DNA of 64,000 nucleotides from Nocardia huaxiensis (lineage in GTDB: Bacteria > Actinomycetota > Actinomycetes > Mycobacteriales > Mycobacteriaceae): the NCBI RefSeq assembly GCF_013744875.1, contig NZ_CP059399.1, positions 7,006,001 to 7,070,000 on the forward strand, in the 5' to 3' direction. A program made the translations under genes and the position numbers. The notes under the pieces are model-generated. The model made no database searches. It saw nothing but the letters and a program-made list of their open reading frames with translations, and was not told the origin of the DNA. How positions within the stretch are numbered: position 1 is the first letter of the stretch; each line of letters begins with the position of its first letter. Below are positions 18,461-26,361 of this stretch, piece by piece.

Positions 18461-18889
18461 CTACTTCCCAGAGGTGGTTGTCGGGGTCGGCGTGAGTTCG
18501 TCGAGCAGGGCGCGAACGTGGTGTTCGATGTCGTCGCGGATGCGGCGGACGGTGTCGAGGGTTTGGCCTGCGGGGTCGTCGAGCTTCCAGTCGCGGTAGG
18601 TGACGCCGGGGAAGTAGGGGCAGGTGTCGCCGCAGCCCATGGTGATGACGACGGTGGAGGTTTCGACGGTGTCGGGGGTGAGGAGCTTGGGAGTTTGCGT
18701 GGTGATGTCGATGCCGATTTCTCGCATGGCTTCGATGGCCATGGGGTTGAGGGTGCCGGCGGGGGCGGTACCGGCGGAGCGGACTTCCACCGCGTCCCCG
18801 GCGAGATGGGCGAGGAAGCCCTGGGCCATTTGGGAGCGGCCGGCGTTGTGCACGCAGACGAAGAGGACGCTCGGCTTCTGGGATGACAT
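18461..18889 (-). CDS. arsC: Arsenate reductase, low-molecular-weight phosphatase type
   Basis: A 142-residue ArsC of the LMW-PTP fold. The CX5R phosphate loop is C12-VHNAG-R18, and the pair C86/C90 in MGCGDTCPYFPG corresponds to the shuttle cysteines of the thioredoxin-coupled class. A late RDWKLDDP provides the general-acid Asp. It reduces arsenate to arsenite. The electron donor could be thioredoxin or, in this actinobacterial setting, mycothiol/mycoredoxin; motifs alone do not decide. It sits directly downstream of the aquaglyceroporin gene in an arsR-led operon. Confidence 0.93.
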   Translation of the reverse strand: MSSQKPSVLFVCVHNAGRSQMAQGFLAHLAGDAVEVRSAGTAPAGTLNPMAIEAMREIGIDITTQTPKLLTPDTVETSTVVITMGCGDTCPYFPGVTYRDWKLDDPAGQTLDTVRRIRDDIEHHVRALLDELTPTPTTTSGK

Positions 18890-18904
18890 GGCGGGGGCGA
18901 CCTT

Positions 18905-19639
18905 TCAGTCCTCGGCGGGGGCGTGCTGGACGACGATATCGTCCGCTGCGGCAGGGCTGGGGTAGAAGACGGTGATCAGAATGAAGCCGATGATCGCGCC
19001 CAGCAGTTGGGCGGCGATGAAGGCGGGGGCGGAGGCGGGGGCGATTCCGGCGAAGGTGTCGGTGAAGACGCGGCCGACGGTGACAGCCGGGTTGGCGAAG
19101 CTGGTGGAGCTGGTGAACCAGTAGGCGGCGCCGATCCAGGCCGCCACCGCGATCGGAGCGAGGGTGGTGCGGGCGGTGCGGGCCAGGGCGAAGATGATCG
19201 CGATCAAGCCCGCGGTGGCGACGACTTCGCCGATGAGGTGGCCTGTGGTGACGCGGTCGTGGGTGGAGACCTGTGCGGCGGGCAGGTCGAACATGAGGTT
19301 GGCCAGGATCGCGCCGCTGATCGCGCCCACGGATTGGGCCGAGATGTAGGCGGCCACTTCGATTCCGGGCAGGCCGGTGCGGGTGCTGCGGCCCGCCCAC
19401 CAATCGGCCAGGGAGACAGCGGGATTGAAGTGTGCGCCGGAGATCGGGCCGAACATCAGGATGAGGACGGCGAGGCCGAAGACGGTCGCGGTGGAGTTCT
19501 CCAGCAGCTGCAAGCCGGTGTCGGTGGAGGAAAGCTGCTGGGCGGCAATGCCGGAGCCGACGACGATCGCGACCAGTGCACCGGTACCCAGGAATTCGGC
19601 GGCCATTCGCCGCGGCAGCGACGGCATCGGGACGCTCAT
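18905..19639 (-). CDS. MIP-family channel (AqpS-like arsenite aquaglyceroporin)
   Basis: A 244-residue major intrinsic protein with both channel motifs, NPA at residues 72-74 (AHFNPAVSLADW) and 183-185 (FANPAVTVGR), and about six membrane helices. Its ATG at 19639 overlaps the arsR stop in ATGA. The arsR-aquaporin-arsC order matches the Sinorhizobium meliloti aqpS operon, where the channel lets arsenite made by ArsC leave the cell down its gradient. No ArsB or Acr3 pump is present nearby. The arsenite role is inferred from context. Confidence 0.88.
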   Translation of the reverse strand: MSVPMPSLPRRMAAEFLGTGALVAIVVGSGIAAQQLSSTDTGLQLLENSTATVFGLAVLILMFGPISGAHFNPAVSLADWWAGRSTRTGLPGIEVAAYISAQSVGAISGAILANLMFDLPAAQVSTHDRVTTGHLIGEVVATAGLIAIIFALARTARTTLAPIAVAAWIGAAYWFTSSTSFANPAVTVGRVFTDTFAGIAPASAPAFIAAQLLGAIIGFILITVFYPSPAAADDIVVQHAPAED

Positions 19640-20001
19640 GCGGGGGCGGTGGTCGCGGCGGCAGGGACCAGAACGTCGGAAAGACGTTGCAGCGCTTGCG
19701 GTATTACACGGTAGTACACCCAGGTGCCGCGGCGTTCCGAGGTGAGCAGCCCGGCCTCGCGGAGCACCTTCAGGTGGTGGGAGATGGTCGGCTGCGACAG
19801 GTCGAAGGCCGGGGTCAGCTCGCAGACGCATACTTCCTCGCCGCCCGCGGCGGCGATCATCGACAGCAGGCGCAGCCGGGCCGGATCGGCGAGTGCTTTG
19901 AACGCCGACGCCAACCCGGCCGCGGTATCCGGGTCCAGCGGGGAGGACAGCGTCGCGCAGCAGTCTGCGGTCGCGATCAGCGGTAGTTCCTGTTTCGACA
20001 C
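19636..20001 (-). CDS. arsR: ArsR-family arsenite-responsive repressor
   Basis: A 121-residue winged-helix repressor from a GTG at 20001. The DNA-recognition segment is DLSQPTISHHLKVLREAGLL. Cysteine pairs C14-C15 (ADCCATL) and C58/C60 (EVCVCEL) resemble the As(III) site described for Corynebacterium ArsR proteins, where two N-terminal cysteines pair with one near residue 55. It probably represses its own operon (aquaporin, arsC) and perhaps the divergent arsM through the dyad at 20003-20016. Confidence 0.92.
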   Translation of the reverse strand: MSKQELPLIATADCCATLSSPLDPDTAAGLASAFKALADPARLRLLSMIAAAGGEEVCVCELTPAFDLSQPTISHHLKVLREAGLLTSERRGTWVYYRVIPQALQRLSDVLVPAAATTAPA

Positions 20002-20002
20002 A

Positions 20003-20016
20003 TGTCTATATTGACA
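20003..20016. promoter_or_regulatory. Putative ArsR operator
   Basis: TGTCTATATTGACA is an inverted repeat (TGTC/GACA arms, AT-rich centre) directly before the arsR GTG and about 95 bases before arsM. Its position and shape suit an autorepressor site in a divergent promoter. Confidence 0.55.
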
Positions 20017-20111
20017 GAGGTCTAATCATCGCGCCACACTGTGCATCGATACTCATCAATACAACCCGGTGGGGCCGCCTGCCGCCGGGATCTCGAGAGG
20101 GAGCGCCTCCC

Positions 20112-20906
20112 ATGTCCGAGCACAACGAACTGCGTGAGACCGTCCGCGCCCGCTACGCCGCCACCGCTGTCGCGGTCACCCAGGGTGAACCGGCCCGGGA
20201 CCGTTGCGGCACCGACTGCTGCACCACCGGCGCGGTCGAGGTCGACGAGAATTTCGGGGCCGGCCTCTACGCCGCCGACGACCGTGATCAACTGCCCGTG
20301 CAGGCCGTGGCCGCCTCGCTCGGCTGCGGCAACCCGACCGCCGTCGCCGATCTGCATGAAGGCGAACGGGTGCTGGACCTCGGCTCGGGCGGGGGCATCG
20401 ACGTCCTGCTGTCCGCTCGACGGGTCGGGGCGACCGGGAAGGCGTACGGGGTGGATATGACCGACGAGATGCTCGACCTCGCCCGCGCCAATGCCGCCAA
20501 GGCCGGTGTCGCCAATGTCGAGTTCGTGAAGGGCACGATCGAGTCGATCCCGCTACCGGACAACTCGATCGATGTGGTGATCTCCAACTGCGTGATCAAC
20601 CTGTCCACCGACAAGCCCGCCGTCTTCACCGAAATGGCGCGAGTGCTGGTGCCCGGCGGACGGATCGGCATCGCCGATGTGGTCGCCGACGACGCGCTCT
20701 CCACCGAGCAGCGCGGCGAACGCGGCGACTACGTCGGCTGCATAGCCGGAGCCCTCTCCTTCACCGAATACCGAAACCACCTGGAGGCAGCCGGATTCCA
20801 GAACATCGAGATCACCGCGACCCATACCGTCGCCGACGGCATGCACTCGGCGATCGTCAAGGCGACCACCCCCGCCGCCTGCTGCGGCAGCGACTGCTGC
20901 GCGTAG
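20112..20906 (+). CDS. arsM: Arsenite S-adenosylmethionine methyltransferase
   Basis: A 264-residue ArsM. The SAM-binding motif is VLDLGSGGGIDVLLSARRVG (about 88-106). The arsenic-binding cysteines expected in the family are seen at C72 (SLGCGNP), C160 (ISNCVIN) and C210 (VGCIAG). Extra cysteine clusters lie at residues 32-37 and at the C-terminus (CCGSDCC). It methylates arsenite, ultimately to volatile or excreted forms. GAGAGGGAG is a good ribosome site. Divergent from arsR, so probably induced by arsenite. Confidence 0.94.
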   Translation: MSEHNELRETVRARYAATAVAVTQGEPARDRCGTDCCTTGAVEVDENFGAGLYAADDRDQLPVQAVAASLGCGNPTAVADLHEGERVLDLGSGGGIDVLLSARRVGATGKAYGVDMTDEMLDLARANAAKAGVANVEFVKGTIESIPLPDNSIDVVISNCVINLSTDKPAVFTEMARVLVPGGRIGIADVVADDALSTEQRGERGDYVGCIAGALSFTEYRNHLEAAGFQNIEITATHTVADGMHSAIVKATTPAACCGSDCCA

Positions 20907-21071
20907 CCGATCCGGCCTCAGCCAACACTATCGGGTCGATTCCCGCCGAAATGGCAGAGCACCGAGGATATGTGTGGCTTGAGGCCGGTCCTGGTGCAGC
21001 ACAGGAGGTTTGGACCCGGGTGGGATAGGTTGTGGAGTCGGCGCAGCGCCATGGGTTCAGAGCTCGAGGAG

Positions 21072-21749
21072 ATGACGGTGACGACGTTCGTACTGGTGCC
21101 CGGAGTGTTTCACGGTGGGTGGTGGTTCGAGCCGCTGGCTCGAGAGCTTCGGGCGCAGGGGCATGAGGCGTACGCCGTGAGTTTGACCGGGCTCGGGGAT
21201 CGGGTGCATCTCGCGAGCGCGGGCGTCAACCTCGACACCCATGTCGCGGATGTGGTGTCCGTACTCGAGAGCAATGACCTGTCCGATGTGGTGCTGGTGG
21301 GCCACAGCTCCGGCGGAATGTCGATCACCGGGGCCGCCGACGCTGTGCCGCACCGGATTTCGGGACTGGTCTACCTGGACGCGTTCGTACCGCGTGACGG
21401 TGATTCGGTGTGGAGCATGAGCCCGCCGTTCTGGCGGGACCAGTACCTCTCCGACGTGGCCGAGGACGGCTTCTCCATGCAGCCGCCCAAGTTCCTCACC
21501 GAAACCCGCGTCACCGCACAACCTCTGGCGTCCATGCTGCAAGCGATCCGGCTGACCGGAACCCTGGATCAGATCCCCCGCAAGCACTACCTGTTCATGA
21601 CCGGCTACCCCGAAACCCCGTTCACCCGGTTCTACGACCGCCTGCTCCGGGACCCCTCCTGGACCGTGCACACCCTGCCGCACGGCCACAACGTCATGGC
21701 CGAAGCCTTCGACGAGGTGCTGAAACTCGTACTGTCCGCCGCGAGCTAG
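21072..21749 (+). CDS. Alpha/beta hydrolase, MenH/EstC-like
   Basis: A 225-residue alpha/beta hydrolase from the ATG at 21072 with an AGGAG site before it. It opens TTFVLVPGVFHGGWWFEPLA (oxyanion region), has the nucleophile elbow VGHSSGGMS near residue 80 and the catalytic His in PHGHNVMAEAF near the end. Members of this group act as small-molecule esterases, with relatives among plant methyl-ester hydrolases; the substrate here is unknown. Its stop overlaps by four bases with the convergent DUF397 gene. Confidence 0.88.
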   Translation: MTVTTFVLVPGVFHGGWWFEPLARELRAQGHEAYAVSLTGLGDRVHLASAGVNLDTHVADVVSVLESNDLSDVVLVGHSSGGMSITGAADAVPHRISGLVYLDAFVPRDGDSVWSMSPPFWRDQYLSDVAEDGFSMQPPKFLTETRVTAQPLASMLQAIRLTGTLDQIPRKHYLFMTGYPETPFTRFYDRLLRDPSWTVHTLPHGHNVMAEAFDEVLKLVLSAAS

Positions 21750-21937
21750 CGCCGCCAGATCCCACTGCGGATGAAGGCATCCCACTCCCCCTGCGGAAAC
21801 CACAGTTCAGGGCCGTGGCCACGATCCTTGGAGTCACGAACGCCCACCCGGTGCCCGAAATAGATTTCCACGCATTCGTTCGCGGCTGCTGACCTGCTGG
21901 ACTTGAACCATATGCGGTCCGGCCGTGTCGCACTCAC
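21746..21937 (-). CDS. DUF397 protein, copy 1
   Basis: A 63-residue DUF397 protein from the GTG at 21937, with GGAGAAGG just upstream. It carries the family marks WFKSSRSAA, then NECVEIYF, VGVRDSKDRG and the ending WDAFIRSGIW. DUF397 proteins are small partners of XRE/DUF5753 regulators in actinobacteria (as in BldB/WhiJ-like systems). It is about 60% identical by eye to the next gene, so the pair arose by tandem duplication. Confidence 0.88.
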   Translation of the reverse strand: MSATRPDRIWFKSSRSAAANECVEIYFGHRVGVRDSKDRGHGPELWFPQGEWDAFIRSGIWRR

Positions 21938-21956
21938 GTCGCCTTCTCCAGGCCGA

Positions 21957-22151
21957 CTAGAGGGCTCGCCAGATCCCGCTGCGAATGAAGGCGTCCCACT
22001 CCCCCTCCGGGAACCACAGCTCCGGCCCCCGGCCAAGATCCTTGGAGTCGCGGACGCCGGTCCGGCCCTCGGCGTGGTAGACCTCTACGCACTGCTTGCC
22101 GACGTCTGATCTGCTGGACTTGTACCACTGGCCGCGGACCGGTTTCCTCAT
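21957..22151 (-). CDS. DUF397 protein, copy 2
   Basis: A 64-residue DUF397 protein (MRKPVRGQWYKSSRSDVGKQ...), sharing the SSRS, CVEVYH, GVRDSKDLGRGPELWFP and AFIRSGIW blocks with copy 1. Its ATG overlaps the stop of the XRE regulator by four bases (22148-22151), so regulator and partner are translationally coupled, as usual for this gene pair. Confidence 0.92.
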   Translation of the reverse strand: MRKPVRGQWYKSSRSDVGKQCVEVYHAEGRTGVRDSKDLGRGPELWFPEGEWDAFIRSGIWRAL

Positions 22152-23050
22152 GTCGCGTACTCCTTGGCGATTCGAAGCACCATGTCCCTGGTGCCCGCTT
22201 CTGTCAACGCTACAGCCCGGAGCCCTTCGATCGCCCGTAGATAATGATCGACTTCGGCCTGGTCCTCATGGAAGGTGCTTCCGATCGCGCCTTCCGCGTA
22301 GATCACCGAAGGCAAGGTCATTCCGCTTGCGCCTGTGGGAAACTGGAGCAGCGTGAACGTCTGAATAGTCAGGCCGGGGTGGGGGCCGACGGAGAATGGT
22401 ATGCCGTAGACGCTGACGTTCTCGTATTCGCTCACCTCCGCAATCCATTGCAGCTGAGCCCGCATCATCGACGGTGCGCCGGGCCGGTGGCGCAGTACCG
22501 CCTCGGACAAGAAGGCTTCGAACCGAAATCCGCTCTCGCCCAAGCGAGCCTGCCGGTGCGCGGCGAGTACGAGGCGGCGCTGCATATCGACGGCCGACAG
22601 GTCGGGATTGTCGATTCGGTCAACGGAACGGCGGTAATCGGCGGTTTGCAGGAGGCCCGGAATAACAACCGGTTGGTGCGCAATGATGTGATCGGCGGCT
22701 CCTTCGAGACGCAGGAATTTCGGAAAGTTCGGGGCCACCTGATCGGAGTAGGCTTTCCAGAACCCTTTCGAATTCCCTTGCGCCTTGGTGACCTTGTCCT
22801 GCTCCCGGATCTCGGACCAGAGCCTGAGCGCCTCCGCCCGCTCTTCGGGAGTGACCTCGTAGAAGTCCAGAAGGCTTACCAGCTGCGGCGTTGTCATCCG
22901 CGTCGGGCTGCCCTCTTCCATCCGCATGAGCACGAACCTGGTGACCTCGAGATGCGCCGCCGCCCGCGACAGAGCACTTCGCGGAGCGCGTTTGCGCAGA
23001 TGCTGCATGAAATTGCCAAAGTCCATGCGGGACACTGTCAATCCGGCCAT
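22148..23050 (-). CDS. XRE-family regulator with DUF5753 domain
   Basis: A 300-residue protein. An N-terminal helix-turn-helix occupies about residues 15-70 (LRKRAPRSALSRAAAHLEVT then RFVLMRMEEG), and a C-terminal DUF5753 domain starts near 100 with the signature PVVIPGLLQTADYRR. Such proteins regulate development, secondary metabolism or stress responses with DUF397 partners. Two small genes are divergently transcribed from its promoter region. Confidence 0.92.
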   Translation of the reverse strand: MAGLTVSRMDFGNFMQHLRKRAPRSALSRAAAHLEVTRFVLMRMEEGSPTRMTTPQLVSLLDFYEVTPEERAEALRLWSEIREQDKVTKAQGNSKGFWKAYSDQVAPNFPKFLRLEGAADHIIAHQPVVIPGLLQTADYRRSVDRIDNPDLSAVDMQRRLVLAAHRQARLGESGFRFEAFLSEAVLRHRPGAPSMMRAQLQWIAEVSEYENVSVYGIPFSVGPHPGLTIQTFTLLQFPTGASGMTLPSVIYAEGAIGSTFHEDQAEVDHYLRAIEGLRAVALTEAGTRDMVLRIAKEYAT

Positions 23051-23227
23051 TCGTTAGCCTCCCTATTAGGAGAGCGTCGTCTACGCACATGTGCGTATCG
23101 CACTCCAATGTTATTCGGGGCGAATGTATTACCGGACTGCTGTGGCGGTGTCTACTTACTTCACCAGGCGGCGACCGGCGCGCAGCCGCCGCTCTGGCAT
23201 CAAATGAAACCGACCGGGAGATGCCAA

Positions 23228-23356
23228 ATGTCGTGGGAGATATGGGCGCTCGTAACGCTCGATGGGCTGTGCGCCGCTATAGCCGTGTGGGGCTTCAGTG
23301 GGGACCGCCGCAAGTGGCGGTATCAGGGGAAGCATCGGGCCAGGAGGGATGTCTGA
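23228..23356 (+). CDS. Tiny one-helix membrane protein
   Basis: A 42-residue frame starting MSWEIWALVTLDGLCAAIAV: one predicted membrane helix followed by a strongly basic tail (DRRKWRYQGKHRARRDV). Its stop overlaps the start of the next gene in TGATG, which supports real translation. No family is recognised. It lies divergent from the XRE/DUF397 operon. Confidence 0.5.
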   Translation: MSWEIWALVTLDGLCAAIAVWGFSGDRRKWRYQGKHRARRDV

Positions 23357-23580
23357 TGGTGTTCACAGTGTCGCGGGTCAAGCATGAGCGATTTCCGGAG
23401 GATTGCGATTCACTGCGGCATTCCCGCACCGTTCAGGCATTGATGTACCCGCATTTGAGATGTGTTGCGGGGGACGGGATAACGACCGAACGGTGTGGGG
23501 CGCGGAAGCAGTTGACGGCGGCCGCGCTGGCCCAAGGGTGGGCGTGGGTGCGGGAAGCGCCCTACGCCGCACCGGATTAG
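23356..23580 (+). CDS. Small hypothetical protein next to the XRE/DUF397 locus
   Basis: A 74-residue protein (MVFTVSRVKHERFPEDCDSL...) translationally coupled to the tiny gene before it. It has three cysteines (DCDS, RCVAG, RCGAR) and ends AAPYAAPD-like. No family is recognised. Its stop overlaps the stop region of the convergent GntR gene by four bases. Confidence 0.55.
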   Translation: MVFTVSRVKHERFPEDCDSLRHSRTVQALMYPHLRCVAGDGITTERCGARKQLTAAALAQGWAWVREAPYAAPD

Positions 23581-24323
23581 GGGGTCGGCTCGTCGCGCAG
23601 GCCGGCCTGGAAGGCGATGCGGTCGCCACGGTAGAGGGAGCGGACGCGTTCCACCGGGCGGTCGTCGATGTCGACGCTGCGGCGGTGGAGCAGCAGCATC
23701 GGGAGGGCGGTCGTGCATTCGAGCAGGGCCGCCTCCCGAGGGGAGGCGAGGACGGTTTCTATGCGTTCGGTGGCCGCGGCGTACACCACGCCGGTGGCGC
23801 GGACCGCCGCGTAGAGGGAGGTGGTGGGGTCGTAGGTTTCACGGAGGGTGGCGAAACGGTCCAGGGGCATGAAAGTGCTTTCCAGGCCGATGCGTTCGCC
23901 GTCCGCGAGCAGGATGCGTTCCAGATGCATGACCGGGGTGTCGGGGTCGACGCCGAGATCGCGGGCGGTATCCGGGTCGGCGGGGACGTCGGACCAGTCG
24001 ACCAGGAGGCGGCCGGGCGTGCGGCCGAACTTCAGCGCACCCTCGGTGTAGGAGCGTAAGGACAAGGGCTGCACCATTTTCGGGCGCGAGACCACGGTGC
24101 CGCGACCCTGACGGCGAATCCGGCCCTCCACCAGCAGTTCTCGCAGCGCCTGCCGCACGGTTTCGCGGGCCACGCCGCAGCGCAACGCCAGTTCGCGCTC
24201 CGACGGCAGCGGGTCGCCCTCCCCCAGTTGGCCGAGCAGGGCTTCGAGTTCCGCGCGCACCCGATACGACTTGGGCATGCGGTTCGTGGAGGCGCCCACC
24301 CCTGCGACATCCGTTGTGTCCAT
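23577..24323 (-). CDS. GntR-family regulator (UTRA domain) of the phosphonate operon
   Basis: A 248-residue HutC/GntR-type regulator from the ATG at 24323; an ATG at 24278 (MPKSYRVRAEL) would give a shorter form. The N-terminal winged helix has PLPSERELALRCGVARETVR and ALRELLVEGRIRRQGRGTVV. A UTRA ligand-binding domain starts near residue 100 (LKFGRTPGRLLVDW). It is divergent from a phosphonate-uptake and degradation operon, and two palindromes in the shared gap look like its operators. The effector is probably a phosphonate or a metabolite of one. Confidence 0.9.
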   Translation of the reverse strand: MDTTDVAGVGASTNRMPKSYRVRAELEALLGQLGEGDPLPSERELALRCGVARETVRQALRELLVEGRIRRQGRGTVVSRPKMVQPLSLRSYTEGALKFGRTPGRLLVDWSDVPADPDTARDLGVDPDTPVMHLERILLADGERIGLESTFMPLDRFATLRETYDPTTSLYAAVRATGVVYAAATERIETVLASPREAALLECTTALPMLLLHRRSVDIDDRPVERVRSLYRGDRIAFQAGLRDEPTP

Positions 24324-24342
24324 GCCGCTCAGCCTACATGAG

Positions 24343-24358
24343 ATTGGTCTATACCAAT
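24343..24358. promoter_or_regulatory. GntR-type operator 1
   Basis: ATTGGTCTATACCAAT has perfect 6-bp inverted arms and resembles the TGGTCTAGACCA class of HutC/GntR operators (DasR/NagR type). It lies 20 bases upstream of the GntR start, so it suits autoregulation. Confidence 0.7.
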
Positions 24359-24391
24359 TATTAACCTGCTGTTTGCACACGAAACACTCGT

Positions 24392-24403
24392 AGGTCTAGA
24401 CCA
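24392..24403. promoter_or_regulatory. GntR-type operator 2
   Basis: AGGTCTAGACCA contains the perfect palindrome GGTCTAGACC, 18 bases before the start of the FAD oxidoreductase gene. It shares the GGTCTA core with operator 1, 34 bases away. Confidence 0.7.
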
Positions 24404-24420
24404 TTGTTCACGATGGGTCC

Positions 24421-25536
24421 ATGCGATTGGTCATCATCGGAGGCGGAATCCTCGGCACCGCCCACGCCCTCGCGGCGATCGGGCGCGGACACGACGTCGT
24501 ACACCTGGAGCGCGAGGCCGAGGCCCGCGGCGCCACCGTCCGCAACTTCGGCCTGGTGTGGGTGTCGGGGCGCAGCGCCACCGAACTCGAGATCACGCTG
24601 CGGTCCCGGCAGCTGTGGGAGGAGATCGGCGGCAAGGTGCCGGGCGTCGGCTTCCGGCCCGCCGGATCCATGACGCTGGTGCGCACCGAGGCCGAACTCG
24701 CCGTCGCCGAGGCCGCCGTGCGCAGCGCGTCGGCCGCCGAGCGCGGGTTCGAACTGCTGGATCCCGAGCGGGTGCGCGCGATCAACCCCGCCCTGCGCGG
24801 CAAATTCCTTGCCGGACTGCACTGTTCGAAGGACGCGGCGGTGGAGTCGCGCCAGGCGCTGCCCGCGCTGCGCCGCTATATGGAGGCCACCGGACGCTAC
24901 ACCTTCTTCGCCGGCACCGAGGCCCGGACCATCACCGGCACAGCGGTTTTCGACGATCACGGCCGCCGCCACGACGGCGATCTGGTGCTCGTCTGCCCGG
25001 GTGCGGCACACGCCGGATTCACCCGCGAACTCGTCGGCGAACTCCCGGTCCGCCGGGTGCGGTTGCAGATGATGCAGACCGCCCCGCTGGGCGAACCGCT
25101 CACCACCGCCGTCGCCGACGGCGACAGCTTCCGCTACTACCCGGCCTTCCGGGGCGCGGAACTGGATCGGCTGAATCTCGAAGAGGCGCAACCCTTCACG
25201 GCCGCACAGCACAAGATGCAGCTGCTGTGCGTGCAGCGGCTGCACGGCGGGCTCACCATCGGCGACACCCACGAATACGACGAGCCGTTCAACTTCGATG
25301 TGGACGAGGCCCCCTACGAGCACCTCACCGCCGTCGCGGAGGAACTGCTCGGGCGCAAGCTGCCGACCGTCGTGCGGCGCTGGGCCGGCGTGTACAGCCA
25401 GAGCATCGATCCGGGCGCCATCGTGACCCGCGCGCAGGCCGCCGACAACGTCTGGGTGATCACCGGGCCGGGCGGACGCGGCATGACCCTGGGTCCCGCA
25501 CTCGGCGAGGAAACCGCCGACCTGCTCTCGCTGTGA
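24421..25536 (+). CDS. FAD-dependent oxidoreductase, TIGR03364-like (phosphonate-linked)
   Basis: A 371-residue DAO-type flavoprotein. The FAD motif is VIIGGGILGTAHALAAIGRG (residues 4-23), followed by the family block GATVRNFGLVWVSGR and a late GPGGRGMTLGPALGEETADL. The TIGR03364 family is found next to phosphonatase-like hydrolases and phosphonate transporters. By analogy with aminophosphonate oxidases it probably oxidises an aminoethylphosphonate or an N-methyl derivative to phosphonoacetaldehyde. No PhnW transaminase is in this operon, which fits that role. The substrate is inferred. Confidence 0.88.
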   Translation: MRLVIIGGGILGTAHALAAIGRGHDVVHLEREAEARGATVRNFGLVWVSGRSATELEITLRSRQLWEEIGGKVPGVGFRPAGSMTLVRTEAELAVAEAAVRSASAAERGFELLDPERVRAINPALRGKFLAGLHCSKDAAVESRQALPALRRYMEATGRYTFFAGTEARTITGTAVFDDHGRRHDGDLVLVCPGAAHAGFTRELVGELPVRRVRLQMMQTAPLGEPLTTAVADGDSFRYYPAFRGAELDRLNLEEAQPFTAAQHKMQLLCVQRLHGGLTIGDTHEYDEPFNFDVDEAPYEHLTAVAEELLGRKLPTVVRRWAGVYSQSIDPGAIVTRAQAADNVWVITGPGGRGMTLGPALGEETADLLSL

Positions 25537-25569
25537 GCCCCAATCCCTAGTTCGAGGAGACGTATCACC

Positions 25570-26256
25570 TTGTCCGACAAGAAGATCGAACTGGCCGTCC
25601 TGGACATGGCGGGCACCACCGTGGCCGACGGCGGGCTGGTGCTGCGCGCCTTCGAGGAGGCCGCCACCGCCGCCGGGATTCCCCCCGAAGGCACCGAACG
25701 CGAGGGCGCGCGGCAGTACGTCATCGACACCATGGGGCAGTCCAAGATCGTCGTCTTCCGGGCGCTGCTCGGCGACGAGGACCGGGCGCAGCTGGCCAAT
25801 CGCGCCTTCGAAGCCGCCTACGACGAATTCGCCGCCACCGCCGTCGCCCCGATTCCCGGTGCGGCCGAAGCGATCACGGCCCTGCGGGCGGCCGGCGTCA
25901 AGGTGGCGCTGACCACCGGATTCAGCCGCGCCACCCAGGACAAGCTGCTGAACGCACTGGGCTGGAACGATATCGCCGATCTCACCCTTTCGCCCGCGGA
26001 CGCCGGGCGCGGCCGCCCCTACCCGGACATGGTGCTGACCGCGCTGCTGCGCCTCGGCATCGACGCCGTGGATCAGGTTGCGGTGCTGGGCGATACGGCC
26101 AGCGATATCGCCACCGGGCTGGCCGCCGGCGCGCGGATCGTCGCGGGCACGCTCACCGGCGCGCACGACGAACAGCAGCTGCGTGCGGCCGGGGCCACCC
26201 ACGTCGTTCCCTCCATCACCGAATTCGCCCAGCTGCTGCTGGCCGAACGTGGCTGA
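25570..26256 (+). CDS. Phosphonatase-like HAD hydrolase (TIGR03351-like)
   Basis: A 228-residue HAD enzyme from a TTG start at 25570 preceded by GAGGAG. The nucleophile motif is LDMAGTT (Asp12), as in PhnX (DWAGTT). The cap segment MGQSKIVVFRAL aligns by eye with the PhnX segment carrying the Schiff-base lysine, giving Lys59. The motif III/IV region is GRPYPDMVLTALLRLG and VLGDTASDIATG. It would cleave the C-P bond of phosphonoacetaldehyde to acetaldehyde and phosphate. It follows the oxidoreductase by 33 bases. Confidence 0.88.
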   Translation: MSDKKIELAVLDMAGTTVADGGLVLRAFEEAATAAGIPPEGTEREGARQYVIDTMGQSKIVVFRALLGDEDRAQLANRAFEAAYDEFAATAVAPIPGAAEAITALRAAGVKVALTTGFSRATQDKLLNALGWNDIADLTLSPADAGRGRPYPDMVLTALLRLGIDAVDQVAVLGDTASDIATGLAAGARIVAGTLTGAHDEQQLRAAGATHVVPSITEFAQLLLAERG

Positions 26257-26270
26257 CCCACACCAGATTT

Positions 26271-26304
26271 CCGCCGCCCCGGCACCTCCGCGCCGGGGCG
26301 GCGG
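26271..26304 (+). promoter_or_regulatory. GC-rich intra-operon hairpin
   Basis: CCGCCGCCCCGGC (26271-26283) pairs with GCCGGGGCGGCGG (26292-26304) between the HAD gene and the binding-protein gene. No T-tract follows, so rather than a full terminator it is probably an RNA-processing or stabilising structure that lets the binding protein be made in excess. Confidence 0.55.
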
Positions 26305-26361
26305 GATACCCGCACCGTCCCTTCGGCTTGCCTACCCAACGAACTGAAAGTTGCAGTCACC

